A stretch of 64,000 nucleotides of DNA from Burkholderiaceae bacterium (GTDB lineage: Bacteria; Pseudomonadota; Gammaproteobacteria; Burkholderiales; Burkholderiaceae_C), in assembly GCA_004323695.1 (NCBI GenBank), contig SCRU01000173.1:1-64000 (forward strand). Direction: 5' to 3'. Below the pieces are notes generated by a model. The model did not search any database. It saw only the letters and a list, made by a program, of their open reading frames with translations, and had not been told where the DNA came from. A program made the translations under genes and the position numbers. Shown here one piece after another: positions 38,632-46,754 of this stretch (within the stretch, counting starts at the first letter, position 1; the number at the start of each line of letters is the position of its first letter).

Positions 38632-38880
38632 TCAGCGGTAAAACGCTTCGACCCTGCCCTTGAGCTTGATCAACAGCGGCTGGCCCTTGCGATCCAGCGT
38701 CTTGCCGGCGGGCACCTTGATCCAGCCCTCGCTGATGCAATACTCCTCGACGTCCGTGCGTTCCTTGTCATTGAGCCGTATGCCGACGTCATGCTCGAAC
38801 ACGGCGGCGACGTGATGCGGGCTGCGCGGGTCGATGGACAGATGGTCCGGCAGAGGGGGCGGTTGAGTGGATTCGTTCAT
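38632..38880 (-). CDS. DUF3297 family small protein
   Basis: 82 residues from ATG 38880 (MNESTQPPPLPDHL); the track's ATG at 38886 adds two. LSIDPRSPHHVAAVFEHDVGIRLN, KERTDVEEYCISEGWIKVPAGKTLDRKGQPLLIKLKG is DUF3297 throughout, a strongly conserved small protein without known function. Rich in charged residues and soluble. It lies between the esterase and SDR genes, all on the minus strand, and might be in the same transcript by spacing alone. Confidence 0.88.
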   Translation of the reverse strand: MNESTQPPPLPDHLSIDPRSPHHVAAVFEHDVGIRLNDKERTDVEEYCISEGWIKVPAGKTLDRKGQPLLIKLKGRVEAFYR

Positions 38881-38926
38881 GGGCATCGTTTTTCAATTTT
38901 CACCTACTTTACACGCATGTCCGCCC

Positions 38927-39631
38927 TCACCACGGAACCGTCCGGCCCAGGTAATCCAGATACTGAAGACCCGCGCGTCCGGCCTGCGCGTCCATCGTGT
39001 TCACGAGATTCGGAATGCTCTCCTCGACGCTCAGGCGTGCTTTGGGGCCGCCTAAATCGGTTCGCACCCAGCCCGGCGCCATCAGCAGCAGCGTGCGCGG
39101 ATCATCGGCGTGGCGGGCGGCGAAGCTGCGCATGAGCATGTTGAGCGCGGCCTTGCTGCCGCGATAGACCTCATGGTTTCCGTTCACGTTGTTCGCGATG
39201 CTGCCCTGCCCGGAGGACATGATCCCGATTGTGCCGCTCGGGCAGACCAGGTCCTGCAAGGCTTCGACGGCGCGCATGGGACTGAGGGCGTTGGTGACCA
39301 TCACGCGTATGAATTCGTCGGTCGAAACGTCGGCGATCGTTTCACGCTCGTTGTTTGTGACGCCGGCGTTGACGAACAGCAGATCGAATTCTCGAGGCGC
39401 CAGACGCGCTCGCAGCGCGGCAACCTGATCGGGATGGGTGATGTCAACAGTCTCGATTTCGAGCCGGCCGCCGCAGGCTTCCAAAAGATCGTGCAGTTGG
39501 GACGTGGCTCTGACCCGTTCGGTGGCCACGACATGCCAGCCGCGCCGGAGGTACTCCTTTGCCAGGGCAAAACCGAGGCCACGCGACGCGCCAATGAGAA
39601 GTAGCTGTTTATTGGACGATGGAGGTGACAT
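38927..39631 (-). CDS. Short-chain dehydrogenase/reductase
   Basis: 234 residues of the classical SDR fold. Cofactor loop LLIGASRGLGFALAKEYL, NAG in LLFVNAGVTNN, active site YRGSKAAL with Tyr and Lys, and Ser in GIMSSGQGS. The arginine-type turn after beta 2 (ATERVRA) suggests NADP(H). Substrate unknown. ATG 39631 has GAGGA about ten bases upstream. Located behind a gene-poor stretch and ahead of DUF3297 and the esterase; a role in oxidising or reducing ketone or alcohol in that set is possible. Confidence 0.87.
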   Translation of the reverse strand: MSPPSSNKQLLLIGASRGLGFALAKEYLRRGWHVVATERVRATSQLHDLLEACGGRLEIETVDITHPDQVAALRARLAPREFDLLFVNAGVTNNERETIADVSTDEFIRVMVTNALSPMRAVEALQDLVCPSGTIGIMSSGQGSIANNVNGNHEVYRGSKAALNMLMRSFAARHADDPRTLLLMAPGWVRTDLGGPKARLSVEESIPNLVNTMDAQAGRAGLQYLDYLGRTVPW

Positions 39632-39965
39632 TTACATTTTTCCTCGGAAAGCCATCAATGAAAGGCAGAACGGCATGATCCGTCCGCAACAGGACGTCGT
39701 ATGGCTGATACCGATCCGCTTCGGGCATTGTGAAGTAAGTTTAAGAAAATAGTGCTTCCAGCCATTATGGGTTATCGGTAGTTAGCTATAAATTATGTAG
39801 TAATTTGATTTTCTCCTCGAAACCCTCAAGCCAATGTCCCACGGCACCTGCGCTGTTCAACACCGGCACTCGCTGCATCGATGCAAGTGGTTGGCTTGAC
39901 CCGACCTGCACCAGTCGCCACCCGCTGGTAGAGTGGGACGCTGTGTAGGGTCACGCAAGGCGCGC
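39632..39965. other. Gene-poor gap between SDR and MBL-fold genes, with an A+T-rich repeat patch
   Basis: 334 bases between divergent genes. It includes an A+T-rich island at 39736-39815 (GTTAGCTATAAATTATGTAG) of the same look as the other dispersed patches. A 39-codon minus-strand frame from 39727 overlaps the SDR start; it has no recognisable relative and is not called. Nothing else was found. Confidence 0.5.
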
Positions 39966-41099
39966 ATGAAATCACTTGGCAAAAGAGCGGACGGCCTGCG
40001 GCTGGAGCGCATGAAAGCGTCCCCGCTCTGGGCGGGCGACGGGTTCCGCAACAGGTATCCGATACCGCCGGGACTGCGCAATCTGGAGGTGCCGCGCCCG
40101 ACCCTGAGCGACTTCCTGTGCGGCGGGGGCCGGCGCGTGCCGCGCGCTCCGCTGCCGTCGGTCGATCCGCGGGACGGCTGGCGGCGCCCACCCGGCACCG
40201 GACTGCGCGCCACCTGGCTCGGCCATTCCACGGTGTTGATCGAGATCGACGGCCTGCGCGTGCTGACCGATCCGGTCTGGGGCCTGCGTGCCTCTCCATC
40301 GCAACTGGCCGGACCGAAGCGCTTCCAACCCGTGCCGATCGCGCTGCGCGAGTTGCCGCCTGTCGACCTGGTGCTGGTGTCGCACGACCACTACGACCAC
40401 CTGGACTACCCGACCATCCGCGAACTGGCGCGGCGCGAGGTGCCATTCGTCACCTCGCTGGGCGTCGGCGCGCATCTGGAAGCCTGGGGCGTCCCGGCGC
40501 AGCGCATCACCGAGCTCGACTGGTGGGAGTCGTACACATTGCCGAAGGCCGACCTGACCATCACGGCCGCGCCGTCCCAGCATTTCTCCGGCCGCGGTCT
40601 CAAGGACCGCAACGCGACGCTGTGGTCGTCGCTGGTCATCCGCTCGCCACGCCACGCGGTGTTCTTCAGCGGCGACACGGGGCTGACGGCCGAGTACGCC
40701 AGCATTCGCGAGCGGCTCGGCCCGTTCGATCTCGTGATGCTGGAGGTCGGCGCCTTCCATCCGTCGTGGGGCGATATCCACCTCGGTCCGGTGAACGCAC
40801 TCAAGGCCCACGCCCTGCTGGGCGGCGGCGCCTTTTTGCCGGTGCACTGGGGCACGTTCAGCCTGGCGCTGCACGCGTGGGACGAGCCGGCCGAGACCCT
40901 GCTGGAACTCGGCGCCAAACAAGGTGTGCAATTGGTTATGCCGTGTCTGGGCGAGCCGGTGGAGCCGGCGCAGGTCGACGGCGTCATGCCCTGGTGGCGT
41001 GCCGCCCAGGAGCCGCAGGGCCCCGCGACGCCGGTCGAACCCTCCGGCGAGCCGCCTGCCATGACGCTGCCCAAGGCCATGTCCTGGCCGATCGACTGA
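39966..41099 (+). CDS. Metallo-beta-lactamase-fold hydrolase (UlaG/NAPE-PLD-like)
   Basis: 377 residues. ATWLGHSTVLIEIDGLRVLTDPVW starts the fold at about residue 83; zinc motif SHDHYDHLD near 139-147; further ligands in APSQHFSGRG, SGDTGLT and LPVHWGTF. This is the COG2220 branch that includes NAPE-hydrolysing phospholipase D and UlaG lactonase. About 80 N-terminal residues and a Pro-rich C-terminal tail flank the domain. No signal peptide. The substrate cannot be assigned. ATG 39966 with AAGG six bases before; the track's 39933 is an alternative. Confidence 0.87.
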   Translation: MKSLGKRADGLRLERMKASPLWAGDGFRNRYPIPPGLRNLEVPRPTLSDFLCGGGRRVPRAPLPSVDPRDGWRRPPGTGLRATWLGHSTVLIEIDGLRVLTDPVWGLRASPSQLAGPKRFQPVPIALRELPPVDLVLVSHDHYDHLDYPTIRELARREVPFVTSLGVGAHLEAWGVPAQRITELDWWESYTLPKADLTITAAPSQHFSGRGLKDRNATLWSSLVIRSPRHAVFFSGDTGLTAEYASIRERLGPFDLVMLEVGAFHPSWGDIHLGPVNALKAHALLGGGAFLPVHWGTFSLALHAWDEPAETLLELGAKQGVQLVMPCLGEPVEPAQVDGVMPWWRAAQEPQGPATPVEPSGEPPAMTLPKAMSWPID

Positions 41100-41434
41100 G
41101 CGTGGCGTTGCTCAGCGCGTTTCGGAAAAGCGCAATGATGCGGTCATCATGAGAGCATCGAACGACCGTATTGGGGATTCACACCAGGTGGTCTGTCCGC
41201 TTTTGTCAGATCGCTGCACGCCGATATGCTGATTGGCGATGATCATTCGATTGCGCCGCTGACCGAGCCTGGACTCAGCTGTGCCGGGCACCGCGCCCCA
41301 TCCGCTGTCGTGCTCGTGTTGGCTGTTCTGCCCTCGCAGCGTCCCGGCATGGCAACCCATCGTGGCCGCGTTCGACACAATCGCCGGGCGTCACGACTCA
41401 TGCCTGCGCTTGGCTTACCGGGTTCCGGCGGCGC
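41100..41434. other. Intergenic gap without a supported gene
   Basis: 335 bases between the convergent MBL-fold and TRAP permease genes. The short frames listed on both strands (41112-41378 and 41226-41438) lack start signals and family resemblance. GC is slightly lower than the flanks. I see no clear terminator hairpin. Confidence 0.5.
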
Positions 41435-42769
41435 TTAATGATTGAAGAACAGGTTTGGAAGCCACAGCGCGATCTGAGGCGCGAGCGAGATTGCAACGAT
41501 GAACAGCATCATGATGACGATAAACGGCGTCACGCCCCAGACCAGTTGCTTCAGTGTGATGTCGGGCGCGATCCCCTGGATCACGAACAGGTTGAGCCCG
41601 ACCGGCGGATGGATCATTCCCATTTCCATGATGATGGTCATGTTGACGCCGAACCAGATCGGATCGAAGCCGTGCGCGAGCAGCCCCGGCATGATGACCG
41701 GTGTCACCATCAGGATGATCGCCACCGGTGGCAGGAAGAAGCCGAGAGCGACGACAAGGATGTCGGTCCAGAACAGATAGGCCCACTTCGACAGGCCGAG
41801 CCCGACCATCCACTCGGTGGCGCTTTGGCTGATGTGCAGGTAGCTCATCACGTAGGTGAAGAGAAACGCCATCGCGATGATCATCATGAGCATGCACGAC
41901 TCTTTCGCGGTGCCGAGCAGGATCGCCTGCAGTTCGCGCCAGCGCCAGCACTGGTAGATCAGGATCACCATGACGATCGTCGAGAAGGCGCCGACCCCGG
42001 CAACCTCCGACGGCGTCGCGAAGCCGCCGTAGAGTGTGATCATCACCAGCGTGACGATCACCGCGAACGGCAGGATGCGCGGCAGCGACTCCAGGCGTTC
42101 GCCCCAGGTGAAGGTCTCGCGCGGGACGCTGGCGGCGGGCGAGGCGTGCCGGCGCGTCTCGCCCGCTTCGCGGTGCGACTTGTAGATGACCCACAGCGCG
42201 AACAGCAGCGTCAGGAGGATGCCGGGCACGATGCCCGCCATGAACAGCCGGCCGATCGACTGCTCGACGACGATGCCGTAAAGGATGAAGGTGAGCGACG
42301 GCGGAATCAGGATGCCGAGCGTGCCGCCGGCCGCGACCAGTCCGCCCGCCAGCCCCGGCGAATAGCCGCGCTTGCGCATCTCGGGCACGCCCATCGCACC
42401 GATTGCCGCCGCGGTGGCGGTACTGGAGCCGCACATCGCGGCGAAGATCGAACAGCCGATGACATTGGCCACGCCGAGACCGCCGGGCAGCTTGTGCAGC
42501 CAGCGGTAGGCCGACTCGTAGAGATCGCTGGCGGCGCGGGTGCGCCCGACCGCCTCGCCCATCAGGATGAACAGCGGAATGGCCAGCAGCGTGAAGTTGT
42601 CCATGCCCTGGTAGAGCGTGTCGGCCAGCCCCTGGATATTGGCTGGCGGCATGAAGCCGAGCATGAAGGACACCGAGACGGTGCCAAGCGCGAACGCAAC
42701 CGGCATGCCCGAAAACAGCAGCACGAGTGTCGTGCCCACGAAGAGGATCCCGAGTTCATGCTCGCCCAC
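41435..42769 (-). CDS. dctM: TRAP transporter large permease (DctM type)
   Basis: 444-residue inner-membrane subunit with about twelve hydrophobic segments, the sodium-coupled core of TRAP carriers. It shows GMPVAFALGTVSVSFML, NFTLLAIPLFILMGE, GCSIFAAMCGSSTATAAAIGAMGVPEM and GMIHPPVGLNLFVIQG, all DctM marks. The start is GTG 42769, which lies within the end of dctQ (14-base overlap), so translation is coupled. Last gene of dctP-dctQ-dctM. Confidence 0.94.
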   Translation of the reverse strand: MGEHELGILFVGTTLVLLFSGMPVAFALGTVSVSFMLGFMPPANIQGLADTLYQGMDNFTLLAIPLFILMGEAVGRTRAASDLYESAYRWLHKLPGGLGVANVIGCSIFAAMCGSSTATAAAIGAMGVPEMRKRGYSPGLAGGLVAAGGTLGILIPPSLTFILYGIVVEQSIGRLFMAGIVPGILLTLLFALWVIYKSHREAGETRRHASPAASVPRETFTWGERLESLPRILPFAVIVTLVMITLYGGFATPSEVAGVGAFSTIVMVILIYQCWRWRELQAILLGTAKESCMLMMIIAMAFLFTYVMSYLHISQSATEWMVGLGLSKWAYLFWTDILVVALGFFLPPVAIILMVTPVIMPGLLAHGFDPIWFGVNMTIIMEMGMIHPPVGLNLFVIQGIAPDITLKQLVWGVTPFIVIMMLFIVAISLAPQIALWLPNLFFNH

Positions 42770-43280
42770 GCTGCGCTCCGGTGATTTCGGGGTAGGCCAC
42801 CTCGTCGACGATCTGCACGATGTATTCGAGCGAGATCAGGGTCAGGCCGAGCGCGATCAGCGCGAACGGGATCCACAGGTGCGGAGCCCAGACCGAATCG
42901 GTGGTCCATCCCTCGCGCCAGGCCTGCGCGGTGTATTCCCACACCTTCACGCTCAGGAAGCCGCACAGCAACAGCGACAGCGCGTCGCCTGCAAGCATGC
43001 GCCAGCGATTCCAGCGCGGCGACATCAGCGTCTCCAGCACCTCGGTGCCGACGTGGCTGCGTTTCATCTGCGTGTAGTTGGCGGCGAGGAACGTCGCTGC
43101 AACCAGCAGGAACACGTTGAACTCGAGGTTCCAGGTGTGCGGCTGGTGCAGGAAATAGCGCCAGACGACCTCGTTGGTAATTGCGATGCAGGATACGAGG
43201 ATCAGCACGCCGCTCAGGTTGCCGGTGACGACGCTGATGGCTCTGACCGTGCGACGGAAGGCCCGCCAGGCTGGATGCAT
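42756..43280 (-). CDS. dctQ: TRAP transporter small permease (DctQ type)
   Basis: 174 residues with four hydrophobic segments; a basic N-terminus, then VVTGNLSGVLILVSCIAITNEVVWRYFLHQPHTWNLEF, the DctQ fingerprint. Helps the large subunit receive substrate from DctP. I prefer ATG 43280 with GGGAG five bases upstream over the track's GTG 43286, whose ribosome-binding site would overlap. It lies 71 bp after dctP. Confidence 0.92.
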   Translation of the reverse strand: MHPAWRAFRRTVRAISVVTGNLSGVLILVSCIAITNEVVWRYFLHQPHTWNLEFNVFLLVAATFLAANYTQMKRSHVGTEVLETLMSPRWNRWRMLAGDALSLLLCGFLSVKVWEYTAQAWREGWTTDSVWAPHLWIPFALIALGLTLISLEYIVQIVDEVAYPEITGAQRGRA

Positions 43281-43351
43281 GTCCACTCCCGAAACGAAAA
43301 TGCGCCGGCGTGCGGCCGGCGCATGGGATCGTGCGTGCTAGCGCGCCGTTG

Positions 43352-44365
43352 TCATTTAACTGCCTCGGCCATGTCGAGCAGCTTCTGGCCGTCCTTCACC
43401 TGCGCGGCGAAGTCCTTGTAGGCACTTTGCTGCGCGACCTTCTTCCATTCAAGGAATTGCTGCTCGTTCATCTGCAGGACCTTGGCGCCGGCCTTGCCGT
43501 AGACCTCGGCGACCTTCTCGTCGTCGGCCTTGCAGGCGTCGAGCGCGTACTTCTGCAGCGAATGGCCTACGTCCATGACGATCTTCTGCTGCTCGGGCGT
43601 CAGCTTGTCGTAGGTGGCCTTGGACATCAGCAGCGGCTCGAACATGTACCAGAAGCTGTGGTCCTGCGCGGTTGTCACGTACTTGGCCACCTCTTGCAGG
43701 CGGAAGCTCATCAGGGATGCGCTAGAGGTCCACAGCGCGTCAACCACGCCCGACTGCATCGCGCTGTAGGTTTCGTTCGACGGGAACGTCGCGATCGAGG
43801 CGCCGGCGGCCTGCAGCATCAGCTCGATCATCTTGCCGGCGCCGCGCACCTTCAGACCCTTGACGTCGGGCGGCACCAAGATCGGGTGGTCACGCGACGC
43901 CACGCCGCCGCCCTGCCAGACCCAGGTGACGAGGATGACGCCGTGGTCGCTGAGGTACTTCTCGAGCCATTTGCCGATGTCGGCGTTCTCCCAGTCATAG
44001 GCCTGCTTGTAATTCTTGATCAGCGCCGGCATCAGTGTCAGGTTGACCGCGGGCAGCTTGCCGCCCGAATAGGCCAGCGGATAGACCGTCATGTCGAGTG
44101 CACCACTCTGCAGCGCATCGAACTGCTGCGTCGCCTTGTAGAGCGACGCGCCCGGGTAGATCTGGAACTTCAGCTGGCCGTTGGTGCGCTTCTCGACCTC
44201 CTGCGCGAAGCGCCGCGCGATAGTGTCGCGGAAGTCAGTGTTGGCCGGAAACTGATGCGAGATCTTCAGCACCATCGGACCGGCCGCCAGCGCGGGCGGA
44301 ACCGCAAATGCAGCACAGGCGGCAATCAAGCCGGCCGCCGCCGCGACGCAAAAACCTCGCTTCAT
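43352..44365 (-). CDS. dctP: TRAP transporter substrate-binding protein (DctP type)
   Basis: 337 residues with a signal peptide (AAAAGLIAACAAFAVPPALAA), so periplasmic. LKISHQFPANTDFRDTIARRFAQEVEKRTNGQLKFQIYPGASLY and the ligand-contacting Arg region GLKVRGAGKMIELML are DctP features; that Arg usually pairs with a substrate carboxylate. ATG 44365 with AAGGAGA seven bases before; the 565-residue frame in the track extends into noncoding DNA. Substrate not predictable. A GntR-type palindrome lies about 100 bp upstream. Confidence 0.94.
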   Translation of the reverse strand: MKRGFCVAAAAGLIAACAAFAVPPALAAGPMVLKISHQFPANTDFRDTIARRFAQEVEKRTNGQLKFQIYPGASLYKATQQFDALQSGALDMTVYPLAYSGGKLPAVNLTLMPALIKNYKQAYDWENADIGKWLEKYLSDHGVILVTWVWQGGGVASRDHPILVPPDVKGLKVRGAGKMIELMLQAAGASIATFPSNETYSAMQSGVVDALWTSSASLMSFRLQEVAKYVTTAQDHSFWYMFEPLLMSKATYDKLTPEQQKIVMDVGHSLQKYALDACKADDEKVAEVYGKAGAKVLQMNEQQFLEWKKVAQQSAYKDFAAQVKDGQKLLDMAEAVK

Positions 44366-44803
44366 GATGCTGTCTCCTTGATCGGGTGGTCCTGGGCGCT
44401 CAGTGCGGGCTGTGGCGTTACAGCGCATGCGGCTATGGGCTATCGCAGCACGCCCTCTTACGTTATGTATACATACAATATGACAGTTTTGCATGGCCAC
44501 GACCTCAGGAGATACCCGTATTCCCGAACAAGCATGCCCAGACCCGCATGCAGCCGTGGCGGGTGAGGCAGAGCCGGCCTCGTGTCTCAAAGTCTCACGG
44601 ACCCTGATCCGCGAGGCGTTGAGCCTTCCCCTGGCTGGGAGCTTGATTGAAGCGGGCCCGCCGCTGGCTGCAATCGCGGCGCCTTCCCGGGTGCGTCCAG
44701 GCGATCCGGGTTGACCGTCTGAAACAAAATGGAGCCGTGCTGCCGAGCAAGTGCGGGGGCGGATTGTCAGGGTGTAGTCGCCCTTGGTGGTTTGTCTGGC
44801 TGA
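44366..44803. other. Intergenic region upstream of dctP, no gene seen
   Basis: About 440 bases hold the dctP leader, the palindrome at 44464 and then sequence of ordinary GC with only short frames on both strands. None has start signals and family resemblance. Confidence 0.45.
44464..44475. promoter_or_regulatory. TATGTATACATA palindrome, candidate GntR-type operator of the TRAP genes
   Basis: Perfect 12-bp palindrome about 100 bp upstream of dctP. The TGTATACA core is of the kind bound by FadR/FCD-type GntR regulators. Similar cores occur upstream of the NCS1 permease at 46651 and 46672. Confidence 0.5.
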
Positions 44804-45100
44804 CCCGCGAACACCAGTTGCCCGCAACTGTTCAAGGCGATCAGGACCCCGTGTGTTCTTGGTGATCAGGTCGCACTGACGCAGACCCTGGATTGGGTCG
44901 GTGCCCGGACATCGCAGTCCAGCACCTTCGCGTTGGCGGCCGGCGGCGCAGCAGACGTGGTAGCTGCGAGCGACGTTGCGCGCAAGAGCAATTTGCGTTT
45001 GACCATCGAGAGGCAGTACGACTCCGATGACCTGTTCTTTGTGCGCCACAGAGTGGGCAGCGAAGAATGGAGCGCCGACGGTTTCACCAAGCTGGCCTGA
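44804..45100 (+). pseudogene. Possible remnant of a small protein gene (start missing)
   Basis: An open stretch without ATG, GTG or TTG in a sensible place ends with TFALAAGGAADVVAASDVAR, RLTIERQYDSDDLFFVR and GSEEWSADGFTKLA before the TGA at 45098. The composition (hydrophobic strands, many Ala/Asp) resembles a real C-terminus of a small beta-rich protein, which I loosely associate with phage-type or orphan hypotheticals. It is probably a 5'-truncated fragment. It is not in the ORF track because no start codon exists. Confidence 0.35.
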
Positions 45101-45112
45101 AGTGGCTCAAGG

Positions 45113-46573
45113 TCAGGCCCGCACCGAGATAGCCGGCACGGTTCTGGGCCGGACGGTGGCCATCGCGTAATAGACCACGCCGCCAATCGCCACCCCGAAG
45201 AACCAGCCGTAAGTGACCCACCACGAAGGCAGCAGATCGGTCAGGTTCGGCAGGATGCTGGAAAACAGGGCGCCGATGGCGGTGGCGATCAGCGCGTTGA
45301 TGTTCCAGCCGCCCTCGTAGCGGTATTCGCCGTTCTCGTCGTACAGCGCCGCGACGTTGAGGGCCCCCTTCGCGACGAGGTAATAGTCCACCAGGATGAT
45401 GCCCAGCAGGGGGCCCATCGTCGCGCCGATGGCATTCACGAAATGCGACGCGTTGCCGTCCCATGGCGCGAACGGGTAGAGCACCAGCGCGATGAGCGCG
45501 GCGATGTAGCCACCCTTCTTGAAGCTGATCTGGCGCGGGAAGACGTTGGAGAAGTCGAACGCCGGCGAGACGAAGTTGGCGACCACGTTGATGCCCAGCG
45601 TCGCCACGGCAAAAGTCAGCGCGGCCAGCGCGGCGAGAAACCAGCTGTCGAACTTGGCCGAGATCTGCTCGGGGTGCAGCAGTACCTCGCCGTAGACCTG
45701 AAACGCCGCGATGGTGGTGATGCCGGCGACCAGCGAGAACAGCAGCAGATTCACCGGCAGACCCCACAGGTTGCCTTTGGTGATTGCGTCCTTGTTCCTG
45801 GCGTAGCGCGAGAAGTCGCAGAAGTTCAGGTACAGCGCCGCGAAGTAGGTGACCCAGGTCGCGCCCACGGCCATCAGCGCCCAGAACGAGCCGGGCTTGC
45901 CGGTTACGCCCACGTCGCTGGTTTTCTCCAGCAGTACCGCCTGGGGAATGTTGTGGGCGAATGAAAAGCCACCCGCCTTGACGCACAGGCCAATGGCCAG
46001 AATCAGCATCGCGACCCACACGGCGGGGCCGGCCCAGTCCTGGAACTTGCGCACGGTCTCCATGCCGTTCTGGATGATCAGCAGCTGCAGCGCCCAGACC
46101 ACGACGTAGCAGATCACCTCGAGGCCCGAATGCCCAAGCCAGTGGGTGTTCTGCTGGAAGTGCATCATGGCATCGGAGCGCGTCAGCAGCGCCACGATGG
46201 CGCCGGACGCCGCAGCCGTCTGCGCGCCGTACCAGAAGCAGGCCACGATGGCGCGCACCAGCGCCGGCAGGTTCGCGCCCCAGACGCCAAACGAGGCGCG
46301 CGCCAGCACCGGGTACGGCACGCCGGTCTTCTCGCCCGCGTAGCCGACCAGGCTCATGAGCGCGAAGATGATGAGTGAACCGAGTCCGATGGCGACGATG
46401 AAGTTGAGGAAGGTGCCGCACAGCAGGAACAAGCTGGCCGCGAGGTAGTAGCCCCACAGGCTGTGCACGTCCGAGGTCCAGACGTTGAAAATGCTGAAGG
46501 CGCCCCAGCGGCGATCCCGGGCGGGCGCCAGGTCTTCGTTGTACAGGCCGGGCGACGGATTGTGAATGTCCAC
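45113..46573 (-). CDS. NCS1-family nucleobase/hydantoin/allantoin permease
   Basis: 486 residues with about twelve hydrophobic segments. The N-terminus SPGLYNEDLAPARDRRW and FSIFNVWTSDVHSLWGYYLA are NCS1 signatures; NWGLPVN-like GNLWGLPVNLL and FVSPAFDFSNVFP follow in the core. The family imports uracil, cytosine, allantoin or hydantoins with H+ or Na+. GTG 46573 (MDIHNPSPGL), with GGAGAG six bases before, is chosen; the track's TTG 46633 lacks a ribosome-binding site. Two TGTATAC sites lie 80-110 bp upstream. No catabolic hydantoinase or allantoinase gene is adjacent. Confidence 0.88.
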   Translation of the reverse strand: MDIHNPSPGLYNEDLAPARDRRWGAFSIFNVWTSDVHSLWGYYLAASLFLLCGTFLNFIVAIGLGSLIIFALMSLVGYAGEKTGVPYPVLARASFGVWGANLPALVRAIVACFWYGAQTAAASGAIVALLTRSDAMMHFQQNTHWLGHSGLEVICYVVVWALQLLIIQNGMETVRKFQDWAGPAVWVAMLILAIGLCVKAGGFSFAHNIPQAVLLEKTSDVGVTGKPGSFWALMAVGATWVTYFAALYLNFCDFSRYARNKDAITKGNLWGLPVNLLLFSLVAGITTIAAFQVYGEVLLHPEQISAKFDSWFLAALAALTFAVATLGINVVANFVSPAFDFSNVFPRQISFKKGGYIAALIALVLYPFAPWDGNASHFVNAIGATMGPLLGIILVDYYLVAKGALNVAALYDENGEYRYEGGWNINALIATAIGALFSSILPNLTDLLPSWWVTYGWFFGVAIGGVVYYAMATVRPRTVPAISVRA

Positions 46574-46650
46574 GAATTCTCTCCAATCGGTTGAAAATAC
46601 AGACGGCGCAAGATGCGTCGTGGGCATCCGCAACGCTGCCAGCGGAATTT

Positions 46651-46685
46651 CTGTATACGGAATAACTTATGAACTGTATACAGTT
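46651..46685. promoter_or_regulatory. Paired TGTATAC operator-like sites upstream of the NCS1 permease
   Basis: CTGTATACGG (46651-46660) and the perfect 14-bp palindrome AACTGTATACAGTT (46672-46685), with centres about 23 bp apart. The spacing of two helical turns suits two dimers on one face. GntR-type by appearance. Confidence 0.5.
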
Positions 46686-46754
46686 TGGTTTATCCCAATT
46701 GCGTATTTACCCTTAGAGAGGGCCTATTCCTCGCAAAACTCTTTGAACCAGAAG

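Noticed and set aside
39606-39727. 39-codon minus-strand ORF overlapping the SDR start
   Set aside because: No ribosome-binding site and no recognisable relative; too short to support.
41112-41438. Two short overlapping ORFs in the gap before the TRAP genes
   Set aside because: No start signals, no family resemblance, and they overlap each other on opposite strands.
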